A program made the translations under genes and the position numbers. Below, piece after piece: positions 25,350 to 34,473 of a stretch of 64,000 nt of DNA. The first letter of the stretch is position 1, and every line of letters begins with the position of its first letter. The notes beneath the pieces were generated by a model that saw only the letters and a program-made list of their open reading frames with translations, was not told the origin of the DNA and made no database searches. This DNA comes from an uncultured Lachnospiraceae bacterium (GTDB lineage: Bacteria > Bacillota > Clostridia > Lachnospirales > Lachnospiraceae): assembly GCA_947174705.1 (NCBI GenBank), contig CAMWKB010000002.1, positions 1-64,000 on the forward strand. The letters run 5' to 3'.

Positions 25350-27404
25350 CTAACTTAGCTCTCCCTCTTCAATCATGGTATCCAGCGTATTTTTGATCAC
25401 TATTATTCCTCCGTCAAAACTGCTGTCCCTTAACTGACATCCTGCCATAGTCATATGACCGCCGCCGCCCATGCGCTCCATGATAACCTGTACGTTAACC
25501 TCATCGATAGAACGTGCAGAAATGTATATCAATCCGTCATATTCGGTAAGTACGAAACTTGCCTTGACGCCTTTGATATTCAACAGCTCATTTGCCGCCT
25601 GCGCTCCTACAACGGTAGGACTCTGTACATGTTCTCCATGACAGATGGAAATGGCATATGACTGTCTGTATATTTCAGCCTGACTGACAGCATCCGCTTT
25701 AGCTTTATATTCCGCCGCATCATCCCTAAAGAGCTTACGTATCCAAGTCACGTCAGCGCCGTTTCTCCTAAGATATGCCGCTGCTTCAAAAGTTCTTACG
25801 CCCGTCTTAGTCATAAAATTATTGGTATCAATCATAATACCTGCATAAAGACAGGCTGCCTCTTCGGATTTAAGTTTCATTCCGTCACTTATATACTGCA
25901 AAATTTCGGAAACCATTTCACAGGTAGAAGAGGCATAGGCTTCGACATAGGAAAGTGTCGCATTTTCAATGACCTCAGCCCCCTGTCTATGATGGTCTAA
26001 TACTACAATTGAATTACAGTGTTTAAGTAAGTCCGGACACTCCGTAATACTGGGTTTATTAACGTCTACAACAACCAAAACCGCATTGTTTCCAATCATC
26101 TCTATTGCCTGAGTGCCGCTTATGATCATATCGTCCTCATAATTGTCATTGTTTCTGAACATATCCACCATAGGCTGCATGGAAGCAGTAACATTATTCA
26201 GTACAATATGCGCCTGTTTGCCAAGCGCGGCAGCAATGCGGTAAATTCCAATCGATGCTCCAAAGCTGTCGGTATCACCCAAATGGTGCCCCATAACATA
26301 AATCTCATCCTTAACGGAAATAATTTCCCTAAGGGCATGCGCCTTTACTCTGGCTTTAACGCGGGTACTCTTCTCAACCTGCTGGCTCTTACCACCGTAA
26401 TAAATAATATTTTCAGGCATCTTGACAACCGCCTGGTCGCCGCCGCGTCCGAGTGCCAAATCTATTGCATTTCTTGCAAATTCATAATTCTGTGCATAAG
26501 TAAGACCGCTCAAACCAACTCCTACGCTGATGGTAACCGCCATCTCATTGCCTATATTAACGGTCTTAACATCCTCTAATATATCAAAACGGCTTTCCTG
26601 AAGAAGCGAAACCGCCTTTTTCCTCATAACCACCAGATATTTATCTTTCTCCATCTTCTTACAGATGCCATCCAGTGACGCAATATACTTATTTACTTTC
26701 CTGTCTATTAAAGCAATCAGCAAAGACCTTCTGACCTCTTCTACGCTTTCTAACGCTTCTTCATAGTTATCCAGATAAATAAGCGCAACTGCAAGACTCT
26801 GGTCGTCCACTTCCTGGAGAGCTATCTTAAGTGCGGTTTCATCGAACAAATACAGCGCAATTAAATAACCTTCATAGTCTTTGGCTTCGATAATATCGCT
26901 GTTCTGGGCCATTTCCTTTAAGGAAATTTTCTTCAGCTTCGCAGTGTAATTACTTGGTCCATACTCCACGCTGAACTCGGCTTCATCTTCCCCATTCACG
27001 CCCGGAAGCCTTTCTTTAGTAATAGATGGAAAAATAGTGGTTATGGATTTCCTATAACCTTTTTCTTTATCAACCGCTTTCTCAAATGCAATATTAGTCC
27101 AGATAATTTTCCCTGCGTCATCTAACAGCGCATGAGGCAGATCCAGGTCACGTAGCAGCCGCCTCTGTATCTGACCATATTGCGTCGCAAAGCTAATCAG
27201 TTCATTAATAATAATAGGCTTATTATAGAACATCAAAGCAATAGTAATTGCAAAATAAAACACCAGAAAGCAGGTCAGTACCATCCCTGCACGATAATTA
27301 ATTAAATAAATAAGTAAATCTACCGCTATTAATAAAAATCCAAGGTATAAAGAAGACTGCAAATATGACTTCAATCTTCCTTTTAATTTTACACTATTTT
27401 TCAT
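25350..27404 (-). CDS. gdpP: Cyclic di-AMP phosphodiesterase GdpP
   Basis: 684 residues. Two membrane helices (about 15-60), a degenerate PAS domain (about 85-180), a degenerate GGDEF domain (about 195-320, without a GGDEF signature), then DHH and DHHA1 domains (about 360-680). The DHH motifs are GHHLGDTDSFGAS, VVDVNKP and VLDHHRQ; DHHA1 has GGGGHMTMAGC. It hydrolyses c-di-AMP to pApA and opposes CdaA, encoded about 7 kb away. The ribosome site AAGAGG suits the second of two adjacent ATGs. A minus-strand TGATATACT at 27474-27482 may be an extended -10 promoter. It is co-directional with rplI and dnaB. Confidence 0.95.
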   Translation of the reverse strand: MKNSVKLKGRLKSYLQSSLYLGFLLIAVDLLIYLINYRAGMVLTCFLVFYFAITIALMFYNKPIIINELISFATQYGQIQRRLLRDLDLPHALLDDAGKIIWTNIAFEKAVDKEKGYRKSITTIFPSITKERLPGVNGEDEAEFSVEYGPSNYTAKLKKISLKEMAQNSDIIEAKDYEGYLIALYLFDETALKIALQEVDDQSLAVALIYLDNYEEALESVEEVRRSLLIALIDRKVNKYIASLDGICKKMEKDKYLVVMRKKAVSLLQESRFDILEDVKTVNIGNEMAVTISVGVGLSGLTYAQNYEFARNAIDLALGRGGDQAVVKMPENIIYYGGKSQQVEKSTRVKARVKAHALREIISVKDEIYVMGHHLGDTDSFGASIGIYRIAAALGKQAHIVLNNVTASMQPMVDMFRNNDNYEDDMIISGTQAIEMIGNNAVLVVVDVNKPSITECPDLLKHCNSIVVLDHHRQGAEVIENATLSYVEAYASSTCEMVSEILQYISDGMKLKSEEAACLYAGIMIDTNNFMTKTGVRTFEAAAYLRRNGADVTWIRKLFRDDAAEYKAKADAVSQAEIYRQSYAISICHGEHVQSPTVVGAQAANELLNIKGVKASFVLTEYDGLIYISARSIDEVNVQVIMERMGGGGHMTMAGCQLRDSSFDGGIIVIKNTLDTMIEEGELS

Positions 27405-27550
27405 CATAACCTCTTGTCGTATGTCCTAACGCTATACACACTATCCCAGTTTTATGATTACATAACAACATTAAGTATATCATTTTTTGGCAATATGTGC
27501 CACATCAATATATTGTGCTATTTTGATATAATGTGACAGATATAGTACAA

Positions 27551-27589
27551 TTAATAAAAAATAAAGACGGAGCATATACACTCCGTCTT
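27551..27589 (-). terminator. Terminator of the rpsF-ssb-rpsR operon
   Basis: Minus strand AAGACGGAG/CTCCGTCTT with an 8-base loop followed by TATTTTTTATT, 25 bases past the rpsR stop. Confidence 0.88.
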
Positions 27590-27613
27590 CAAATAAATCT
27601 CTGATTTTTCAAT

Positions 27614-27877
27614 TTAGTCCTGTACGTAAGGCATAATTGCAATGTGTCTTGCACGTTTGATCGCTACTGTAAGAGCTCTCTGATGCTTTGCACAGTTTCC
27701 GGTGATTCTTCTGGGAAGAATCTTACCTCTTTCAGAAATATATCTTTTTAATTTATTTACGTCTTTGTAATCAATTACGTTATCTTTACCGCAAAATACA
27801 CAGACTTTCTTTCTTCTACGGATTCCGCCTTTTCTCTTTGCAGGGAAATCAGGCTTCTCTGTCTTATTATAAGCCAT
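27614..27877 (-). CDS. rpsR: 30S ribosomal protein S18
   Basis: 87 residues with the S18 signatures [20 protein letters not shown] and [18 protein letters not shown]. The cysteines (CVFC and later C) suggest the zinc-type form. It pairs with S6 in the 30S platform. Last gene of rpsF-ssb-rpsR, 21 bases after ssb. Confidence 0.98.
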   Translation of the reverse strand: MAYNKTEKPDFPAKRKGGIRRRKKVCVFCGKDNVIDYKDVNKLKRYISERGKILPRRITGNCAKHQRALTVAIKRARHIAIMPYVQD

Positions 27878-27898
27878 CTTAATTACCTCCTATTATAA

Positions 27899-28342
27899 TT
27901 AATTGAATGGCAGTTCCTCGTCTATTCCGTCCGGAATATTCATGAAACCATCACCGGCTGCCATTGGCTCAGGCCGGCTGCCTGCTGAGGCGTATCCCCC
28001 GTCTCCTGCAGGAGCGCTGTTCTTACTCTCTGCAAATTCCTGATCTTCTACAACTACATCAGTAGTATATACTCTGACGCCGTCCTTATTGGTATAACTT
28101 CCTGTCTGGATGCGTCCTGTCACTGCAATCTTAATTCCCTTATGGAAATATTTCTCCGCAAACTCTCCTGCTCTTCCAAATGCTACACAGTTAATAAAAT
28201 CTGCGGTATTCTCATCTCCATTACGATTAAATCTACGGTCAACAGCTAATGTATATCTGGCAATCGCCATTGCATTTTCACCCTGAGAGTATCTTACTTC
28301 AGGATCACGGGTCAAACGTCCCATAAGAATAACTTTATTCAT
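27899..28342 (-). CDS. ssb: Single-stranded DNA-binding protein
   Basis: 147 residues. The OB fold (1-105) starts MNKVILMGRLTRDPEVRYSQ and includes INCVAFGRAGEFAEKYFHKG. A Gly/Ala/Pro-rich linker leads to the acidic partner-binding tip EELPFN, close to the usual DDDLPF. It protects single strands and recruits repair and replication proteins. It lies between S6 and S18 genes. Confidence 0.97.
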   Translation of the reverse strand: MNKVILMGRLTRDPEVRYSQGENAMAIARYTLAVDRRFNRNGDENTADFINCVAFGRAGEFAEKYFHKGIKIAVTGRIQTGSYTNKDGVRVYTTDVVVEDQEFAESKNSAPAGDGGYASAGSRPEPMAAGDGFMNIPDGIDEELPFN

Positions 28343-28358
28343 TAAGTACCTCTTTCTA

Positions 28359-28649
28359 CTATTTCTCGTCTTGTCTTATGCACAAGTATCTGATCACATT
28401 GTCCATAATACGAATACGGCTCTCAATTTCAGCCGGAACAGTGCTCTCAGCGTCGAACTGGATAAAGTAATAGAAAGCTTCTTTCATTTTCTGTACTTCA
28501 TAAGCTAATCTCTTCTTACCCCAGTCATCAACGTTCGTAACTTGTCCACCGAATCTCTCGATAAGCCCTTTGCATTTTTCTAATGTTGCGGCTCTGTCTT
28601 CGTCTTCGATTTTCGCACTAACAACAACGGCTAATTCATATTTGTTCAT
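28359..28649 (-). CDS. rpsF: 30S ribosomal protein S6
   Basis: 96 residues, with MNKYELAVVVSAKIEDEDR at the start and DDWGKKRLAYEVQKMKEAFYYF, the S6 RNA- and S18-binding face. First gene of rpsF-ssb-rpsR. Promoter at 28737-28765. AAAGGAGG precedes the ATG. I did not recognise the S6:S18 leader-binding motif in the 85-base leader. Confidence 0.98.
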   Translation of the reverse strand: MNKYELAVVVSAKIEDEDRAATLEKCKGLIERFGGQVTNVDDWGKKRLAYEVQKMKEAFYYFIQFDAESTVPAEIESRIRIMDNVIRYLCIRQDEK

Positions 28650-28736
28650 GCCTGTTACCTCCTTTTGGTCTCTGGCCCCTTTTTACAGGAGCAAGGAATT
28701 TTGACTGTTTGTTATAAAATAACACTACGGACTAAT

Positions 28737-28765
28737 ATAATATCATAAATATATAGGAATTTCAA
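28737..28765 (-). promoter_or_regulatory. Promoter of the rpsF operon
   Basis: Minus strand TTGAAA (28760-28765), 17 bases, TATTAT (28737-28742) with an extended TGA before it. The -35 overlaps the stop codon of the DUF951 gene. Confidence 0.7.
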
Positions 28766-28944
28766 GTCTTTGGCAAAATTTCTTTTACATTTTTTTCAAG
28801 CTGTCTACGGGCAATCATGATCTGATGCCCACAGCCTGCACACTTTAAACGAAAATCCGCACCAATCCGCAGCACTTCCCATTCCTTTGATCCGCAAGGG
28901 TGCTGCTTCTTTAATTTAAGTACATCCCCTATCTGAATGTCCAT
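28762..28944 (-). CDS. DUF951 domain protein
   Basis: 60 residues. The sequence MDIQIGDVLKLKKQHPCGSK, then RIGADFRLKCAGCGHQIMI and a basic RRQLEKNVKEI tail is the DUF951 pattern, a small protein next to rpsF in many Firmicutes. A Cys near residue 17 and the CAGC pair could bind zinc. Function unknown. It follows the sirtuin gene by 23 bases. Confidence 0.9.
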   Translation of the reverse strand: MDIQIGDVLKLKKQHPCGSKEWEVLRIGADFRLKCAGCGHQIMIARRQLEKNVKEILPKT

Positions 28945-28967
28945 CTATAATCCTCCATGCTTTCAAT

Positions 28968-29687
28968 CTAAGGCAGCTTGGAGAAAATCTCACCTATACT
29001 TCCCTGAACCACCAAATCCGCCACGCCGTCTCTCGGAGTCGGAGTTTTATTAATAAGCACCAGTTTATTGCCTCTGTAATAATCGATAAGTCCTGCCGCA
29101 GGATATACCGCAAGGGAAGTTCCACCTATAATAAGCACATCGGCTTCACTTATATAGCGGACGGATTTCTGTAAAATTTCCTGGTCCAATCCTTCCTCAT
29201 AAAGAACCACATCCGGCTTAATACCACCTCCGCATGAACACTCCGGCACTCCTTTTGAGTTAAGCATATATTCAGCATCGTACAGTTTCCCGCATTTTTC
29301 ACAATAATTGCGCATTACCGAACCATGCAGTTCCATCACTTCCTTACTTCCCGCCGCCTGATGCAGTCCGTCAATATTCTGCGTGATCACAGCCTTGAGT
29401 TTACCTTCTTTTTCCCACTGGGCAAGCTTAATATGCGCCGCATTAGGCTTGGCGTCCAGACACAGCATCTTGTCACGATAAAATTTATAAAACTCTCCCG
29501 TATTATTTCTATAAAATGTATGGCTCAGAATAGTCTCCGGCGGATAATCATATTTCTGGTTATACAATCCATCCACACTTCGAAAATCCGGTATCCCGCT
29601 CTCCGTCGAAACCCCCGCTCCGCCAAAGAAAACAATATTATCGCTATTTCGTATTATTTCTGACAGTCTTTCAATAGCATTATCCAT
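28968..29687 (-). CDS. cobB: NAD-dependent protein deacylase (sirtuin)
   Basis: 239 residues. It removes acetyl or longer acyl groups from lysines at the expense of NAD. NAD-binding GGAGVSTESGIPDFR, TQNIDGLHQAAG and the catalytic His in LHGSVMRNYC are present. Four zinc cysteines (CEKC and later CSC) form the zinc module; GGTSLAVYPAAGL completes the NAD site. Targets are unknown, though AMP-forming acetate enzymes are common ones. It lies 22 bases after leuA. Confidence 0.95.
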   Translation of the reverse strand: MDNAIERLSEIIRNSDNIVFFGGAGVSTESGIPDFRSVDGLYNQKYDYPPETILSHTFYRNNTGEFYKFYRDKMLCLDAKPNAAHIKLAQWEKEGKLKAVITQNIDGLHQAAGSKEVMELHGSVMRNYCEKCGKLYDAEYMLNSKGVPECSCGGGIKPDVVLYEEGLDQEILQKSVRYISEADVLIIGGTSLAVYPAAGLIDYYRGNKLVLINKTPTPRDGVADLVVQGSIGEIFSKLP

Positions 29688-29709
29688 ATCAATACCTCCA
29701 CACTAACTT

Positions 29710-31383
29710 TTACCCCAATTTAAGCCTGTTAACAGCCGAGAAAATTGCCCTGACAGAAGCCCTTGTGATATTCGAGCTTACACCTACACCGTAAGTAACA
29801 TCTCCCGTATCCACATCCAGCAAATGAATGTATGCTGCCGCCTGGGAATTGGAACCGCTCTGCAGTGCATGTTCTTCATAATCCAAAATCTTAATATCAA
29901 CTGACAGTTCTTCCTGCAAGCCTCGTTTTACCGCATCAATAGGTCCGTTTCCAACCGCTTCAAATTGTTTCTCAACTCCGTTATTTGTATAAGTCACAAA
30001 TACCTTTGTGTCAAATTCGGACTTAGTTTCACCGCTTAAATCATCTACGCGCAGCTTTCTGAAATGAATAGGCTCCTTCTGATTTAAATATTCTTTACGG
30101 AAGTTTTCCATAATCTCATCCGGGGAAACCTCGCCCTGCGCTTCGGAAATTTTCTGTATTACATTGGCAAATTCCCTATGCATGCCCTTAGGAAGTTTAA
30201 ATCCGAAATAAGTATCCATAATAAAGGCAACTCCGCCCTTACCTGACTGCGAATTAATTCTTACTATAGGCTCGTATTCCCTTCCTATATCCGACGGGTC
30301 AATAGGCAGATACGGCACCTGCCAGATTTCGCTGCCGCGCTCCTTCATTGCCTTAACGCCCTTATTGATAGCATCCTGATGGGAGCCGGAAAATGCAGTA
30401 AATACAAGCTTTCCTGCATAAGGGTGTCTTGGATGAATCGGGATTTTACAGCATCTTTCATATATTTCGATACTTTCGTTAATATGCTCAATATGAAGTC
30501 CCGGATCAATTCCCTGTGAAAACATATTGTAAGCGATATTCATAATATCCACATTTCCTGTTCTTTCACCGTTTCCAAACAGTGTTCCCTCTATACGGTC
30601 CGCACCCGCAAGCAGTGCAAGCTCTGAACTTGCAACGCCGGTTCCCCTGTCATTATGCGGATGAACGCTCAAAATAATGCTTTCTCTATTCTTAAAATGC
30701 TTATTCATCCACTCAATCTGGTCTGCATAAACATTCGGCGTGTTCATCTCTACGGTAGAGGGAAGATTAATGATGATCGGCTCTTCCTTGGTTGCTCCCC
30801 ATGTTTCCTGAACTGCCGTACAGATTTCCAATGCATAATCAAGCTCTGTTCCGGTAAAGCTCTCGGGAGAGTATTCCAGAATGATCTTACCTGGGAAATT
30901 TTTAGCCCGCTCTTTTACCATTTTAGTTCCTTCTACTGCAATATTGGTAATCTCATCTTTATTCATATGGAATACAACGTCTCTCTGGAGAGTTGATGTA
31001 GAATTATAAATATGAACAATAGCCTGCTTACAGCCTTTAATCGATTCAAACGTCCTATCGACCAATTCTTCACGGCATTGCGTAAGCACCTGAACCACCA
31101 CATCATCCGGTATCATCTTACGGTCTATAAGTTGACGCAGGAAATCAAACTCTATTTGGCTTGCAGCCGGAAAACCGATTTCGATTTCTTTAAAACCTAA
31201 TTTAACAAGATAATTAAAAAATTCTATTTTCTCGTGTACCACCATTGGGTCAATCAACGCCTGATTACCGTCGCGCAAATCTACACTGCACCATACAGGC
31301 GCTTTTTCAATCTCCTTATTAGGCCATTCCCTTTCAGGATAATGTACCACAGGATTCTTACGATATCTTTGATAGTTTAACAT
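29710..31383 (-). CDS. leuA: 2-isopropylmalate synthase
   Basis: 557 residues, first step of leucine synthesis from 2-oxoisovalerate and acetyl-CoA. The TIM barrel begins CSVDLRDGNQALIDPM (DLRDGNQ metal site) and contains HPHNDRGTG, the second metal-binding region. A C-terminal regulatory domain (about 440-557) contains QAAAYIHLLDVD, the leucine-feedback type. It is the long LeuA form. The start is the ATG eight bases after GGAGG. There is no leuBCD nearby and no T-box in the short leader. Confidence 0.95.
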   Translation of the reverse strand: MLNYQRYRKNPVVHYPEREWPNKEIEKAPVWCSVDLRDGNQALIDPMVVHEKIEFFNYLVKLGFKEIEIGFPAASQIEFDFLRQLIDRKMIPDDVVVQVLTQCREELVDRTFESIKGCKQAIVHIYNSTSTLQRDVVFHMNKDEITNIAVEGTKMVKERAKNFPGKIILEYSPESFTGTELDYALEICTAVQETWGATKEEPIIINLPSTVEMNTPNVYADQIEWMNKHFKNRESIILSVHPHNDRGTGVASSELALLAGADRIEGTLFGNGERTGNVDIMNIAYNMFSQGIDPGLHIEHINESIEIYERCCKIPIHPRHPYAGKLVFTAFSGSHQDAINKGVKAMKERGSEIWQVPYLPIDPSDIGREYEPIVRINSQSGKGGVAFIMDTYFGFKLPKGMHREFANVIQKISEAQGEVSPDEIMENFRKEYLNQKEPIHFRKLRVDDLSGETKSEFDTKVFVTYTNNGVEKQFEAVGNGPIDAVKRGLQEELSVDIKILDYEEHALQSGSNSQAAAYIHLLDVDTGDVTYGVGVSSNITRASVRAIFSAVNRLKLG

Positions 31384-31434
31384 ACTTCCATCCTCCACTT
31401 TGCTATGCATTAATTCTTTTTATAAAAATATTTC

Positions 31435-31465
31435 CTAAAAAAAAGTCCGTTGATACAACGGACTT
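31435..31465 (-). terminator. Terminator after the HPr gene
   Basis: Minus strand AAGTCCGTTG/CAACGGACTT, ten perfect pairs with a 3-base loop, followed by eight T. Confidence 0.95.
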
Positions 31466-31476
31466 ATCAGATAGCG

Positions 31477-31740
31477 TTATTCACCAAGACCACTTTCAAC
31501 GGCACTGACGAGCGCTTTAAGCGCTTCCTGTTCGTCTTCACCATCACATACAAATTCAATCTCATCGCCGCACTTAACACATGCTCCCAGCACACTTAAT
31601 ACGCTTTTTGCATTCGCTGTATTTTCCCTAAACGAAAATGTTATCAATGATTTAAATTTCATCGCTTCCTTACATAGGATGCCTGCTGGTCTTAGATGCA
31701 GCCCTGTTGGGTTTTTAATAACTACCTTTTGGCTTACCAT
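31477..31740 (-). CDS. ptsH: HPr-family phosphocarrier protein
   Basis: 87 residues. The phospho-acceptor His lies in NPTGLHLRPAG and the regulatory Ser46 in NAKSVLSVLG, so it can take part in sugar PTS transport and in catabolite control by HPr kinase. Three cysteines (LCKEA, ACVKCGD) are unusual next to Bacillus HPr. There is no ptsI alongside; it is monocistronic with its own terminator. Confidence 0.92.
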   Translation of the reverse strand: MVSQKVVIKNPTGLHLRPAGILCKEAMKFKSLITFSFRENTANAKSVLSVLGACVKCGDEIEFVCDGEDEQEALKALVSAVESGLGE

Positions 31741-31843
31741 ACCCTCATTCCTCCAATTTACCTTCTGAACTTTAATGTACTTCTAAATTAACCCCTATTA
31801 ACTATATCATTTTTTACCCAAACTTTCAACAGTATTTGCTACG

Positions 31844-33193
31844 CTATAACATAATATTTTGTATAAGTTCCGCCAGCTTTTTGGCCTCTGCCTCAATCAT
31901 CTTCTGATCTTTTCCTTCAATCATAACGCGGACTAACGGCTCTGTTCCGGACGGCCTTATCAGGACACGTCCTTCGCCGGCGAACTTGTTATTAAGCGTA
32001 TTAATCGCATCCGCAATCTCCGGATAATCCATATAATTTTCTTTCTTATGGTTCGGAACCTTCGCATTCACAAGCGCCTGCGGCATAACCTCCATAACCT
32101 TTGCAAGTTCGGAAAGCGGCTTATTAGTCTCTGCAACAACCTGCAGCAGATGCAGGGCGCTCAGCAGCCCATCGCCTGTTGTATTTTCATCTAAGAAAAT
32201 AACATGACCTGACTGTTCACCACCAAGGCTTGCACCAATCTCACGCATTCTCTCAAGCACATATCTGTCTCCGACCTTGGTCTGCTCTATATGAATTCCA
32301 TGTTTCTCTCCCATGATGAAAAATCCCAGATTACTCATAACTGTAGCAACGATTGTGTCATGGTTAAGTATGCCCTTGTTCTTCATGTGCAGACCAACAA
32401 TCGCCATAATCTGATCGCCATCCACAATCTGACCGTTCTCATCCACCGCAAGCAGACGGTCTGCATCTCCGTCAAAAGCAAGACCCAGATTGGCCTTTTC
32501 ATAAACAACCTTTGCCTGTAATTCACCCATATGGGTAGAACCGCAGTTGGCATTAATATTGGTTCCGTCCGGATTATTATGGATTGCCACTACTTCTGCG
32601 CCCAATTCTTTAAGCGCTTCTACAGATGTATAAAAAGCAGCTCCTTCCGCACAGTCAACCACTATTTTCATACCGCTCAAATCGACTCTGACTGCCTGAA
32701 TTGCATGATTGATATATTCCTCTCTTGCATCGGTACGGTATTTAATCTTTCCGACGCCCGCACCAATTGGGAATTTAATTCCCGGAAGTCCGTTACGGAT
32801 AAGCGCTTCTATCTCATCTTCCAAAGAGTCCGGTAGTTTATAACCGCTTCCGTCAAAAAACTTTATACCGTTAAATTCTACCGTATTGTGGGAAGCAGAA
32901 ATTACAACTCCCGCATCCACCTTATATTTTCTTGTAAGATATGCAACTGCCGGCGTTGGAACAATTCCCACATAAACTGCATTTGCACCTACAGAACAAG
33001 CTCCTGCCATAAGTGCATTTGCCAGCATATCTCCCGATATTCTTGTATCGCAGCCCCCCATTATTGTCGGCTTATGCTTATTCTCCCTTGAAAGCACATA
33101 TGCGCCTGCCTGACCAAGCTGCATTGCAAGCTGCGGAGTCAGCTCTTCATTTGCAACGCCCCTGACGCCATCAGTACCAAACAATCTACCCAT
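31844..33193 (-). CDS. glmM: Phosphoglucosamine mutase
   Basis: 449 residues. It converts glucosamine 6-phosphate to glucosamine 1-phosphate for UDP-GlcNAc and peptidoglycan. Active-site Ser in VISASHNTVEFNGIK, metal loop AFDGDADRLLAVD, sugar-binding GGEQSGHVIF and phosphate-binding RPSGTEPLVRVM. It follows cdaR by two bases in the conserved cdaA-cdaR-glmM operon. GlmM can bind and inhibit CdaA in Firmicutes, linking wall precursor supply and c-di-AMP. Confidence 0.97.
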   Translation of the reverse strand: MGRLFGTDGVRGVANEELTPQLAMQLGQAGAYVLSRENKHKPTIMGGCDTRISGDMLANALMAGACSVGANAVYVGIVPTPAVAYLTRKYKVDAGVVISASHNTVEFNGIKFFDGSGYKLPDSLEDEIEALIRNGLPGIKFPIGAGVGKIKYRTDAREEYINHAIQAVRVDLSGMKIVVDCAEGAAFYTSVEALKELGAEVVAIHNNPDGTNINANCGSTHMGELQAKVVYEKANLGLAFDGDADRLLAVDENGQIVDGDQIMAIVGLHMKNKGILNHDTIVATVMSNLGFFIMGEKHGIHIEQTKVGDRYVLERMREIGASLGGEQSGHVIFLDENTTGDGLLSALHLLQVVAETNKPLSELAKVMEVMPQALVNAKVPNHKKENYMDYPEIADAINTLNNKFAGEGRVLIRPSGTEPLVRVMIEGKDQKMIEAEAKKLAELIQNIML

Positions 33194-33195
33194 TT

Positions 33196-34473
33196 TTACT
33201 CTGCCTCCGTTACACTAAGTCCTACTCTTATTTTTTCTTTCACATTTATATTATTATCAAGATTAAAATTCAGTTCTGCCATATAATATCCGATATGCAT
33301 CTCATCCATATCGTTACTTTCCATATATGCCGCCACATCAACGGTTGCCTGAATCGAATTGACATCCACTTCATTCAAAACGCTTGCCAATCCTACAAGG
33401 GTAATCTGATAAGTTTTTTCATCTTCTATTATCTCACCATCAAAACCTTCTGGCATATTGATAATATGAATCCGGTTCGTAAACAGCGTAACTACACGTT
33501 CTGTATTCTGTTCCACCGCAACTTCCACCTGGACAACACCCTGAAAATCCTCTTCAGCAATAATTACACCGTCAGGAAGATGATCACGTAAATTAATAAA
33601 CTGTTCTACGTTCTCCGTCGCTCCGGTAATATCCAGCTTTGTTTCCGGAATATCTATAGACTCTATGTTTGCAATCGTATTACTTTTTCCTGCAATTAAG
33701 ACACTATCTCTGGTCGCAGTAATTTCTCCTGTTGCCTGATAGCCTCTTGCCGGAGTCCCACTAACATTCCAGTTGATTGGCACTGTTTTTGTCTCCAGTA
33801 TCTCAACCGTTACACGTACTTTGCTAATACTCTTATTAATGCTCGGAGACGAAATCACCCTGTCCTCTTCATCATACAATCGTATTTCAGAATCAGTCCT
33901 GATTATATTGTTGAAACCTGAAACATTCACCGTTACTGCCGCACGTCTAACCTGTGAAATAATGGAGTCCGGTCCGGATATTTCTATAAGGTTCTGATCC
34001 AGTGAAGTTTCCCCAAGTATATAACCCTCTCTTACCGTACCTGTGGTAGCGGTCCTTATCTGTAAAGTCTTAGACGTTTTTTCTTCAATACTTAATTTGA
34101 CTCTATCGATACTTCCTCTGATACTTTCCAGTTTATCGTTATCTTTATTCGTTGAGAGACGAATCGGAATTGTATTGATGCTCGTCAGATCGTTCACGTC
34201 TGCAACGGCAATCACATTATTCGCATCAATAGAATCAATAATTGAACGTTTTGCCGATATTACAACCGTACCGATCAGATCACTGTTATCCAGTACCTCA
34301 TACACCTGGCCGCTTTCCGTTATAAGATCGTCGTTTTGAATATTTACTTTTACATTATTTACAGTTAATGTTTTGGTTGGATCGTTAATATTAGTAACGA
34401 CAAGCCATATGAGCAACGCAAATAGGAAAGAACTCAGTTTAAGCACCCAATTTTGGGTTAATTTATTCCTCAT
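33196..34473 (-). CDS. cdaR: CdaA regulator CdaR (YbbR repeats)
   Basis: 425 residues. A single N-terminal membrane helix (about 10-27, LSSFLFALLIWLVVTNI) is followed by about four extracellular YbbR-like beta repeats, each near 80 residues (motifs such as SISKVRVTVEI and AVEQNTERVVTL). CdaR binds CdaA across the membrane and tunes its activity. The gene overlaps the end of cdaA by 11 bases. Confidence 0.93.
   Translation of the reverse strand: MRNKLTQNWVLKLSSFLFALLIWLVVTNINDPTKTLTVNNVKVNIQNDDLITESGQVYEVLDNSDLIGTVVISAKRSIIDSIDANNVIAVADVNDLTSINTIPIRLSTNKDNDKLESIRGSIDRVKLSIEEKTSKTLQIRTATTGTVREGYILGETSLDQNLIEISGPDSIISQVRRAAVTVNVSGFNNIIRTDSEIRLYDEEDRVISSPSINKSISKVRVTVEILETKTVPINWNVSGTPARGYQATGEITATRDSVLIAGKSNTIANIESIDIPETKLDITGATENVEQFINLRDHLPDGVIIAEEDFQGVVQVEVAVEQNTERVVTLFTNRIHIINMPEGFDGEIIEDEKTYQITLVGLASVLNEVDVNSIQATVDVAAYMESNDMDEMHIGYYMAELNFNLDNNINVKEKIRVGLSVTEAE

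Noticed and set aside
29710-31476. T-box leader controlling leuA
   Set aside because: Only about 50 bases separate the HPr terminator from the leuA start, too short for a T-box, and no T-box sequence is seen.
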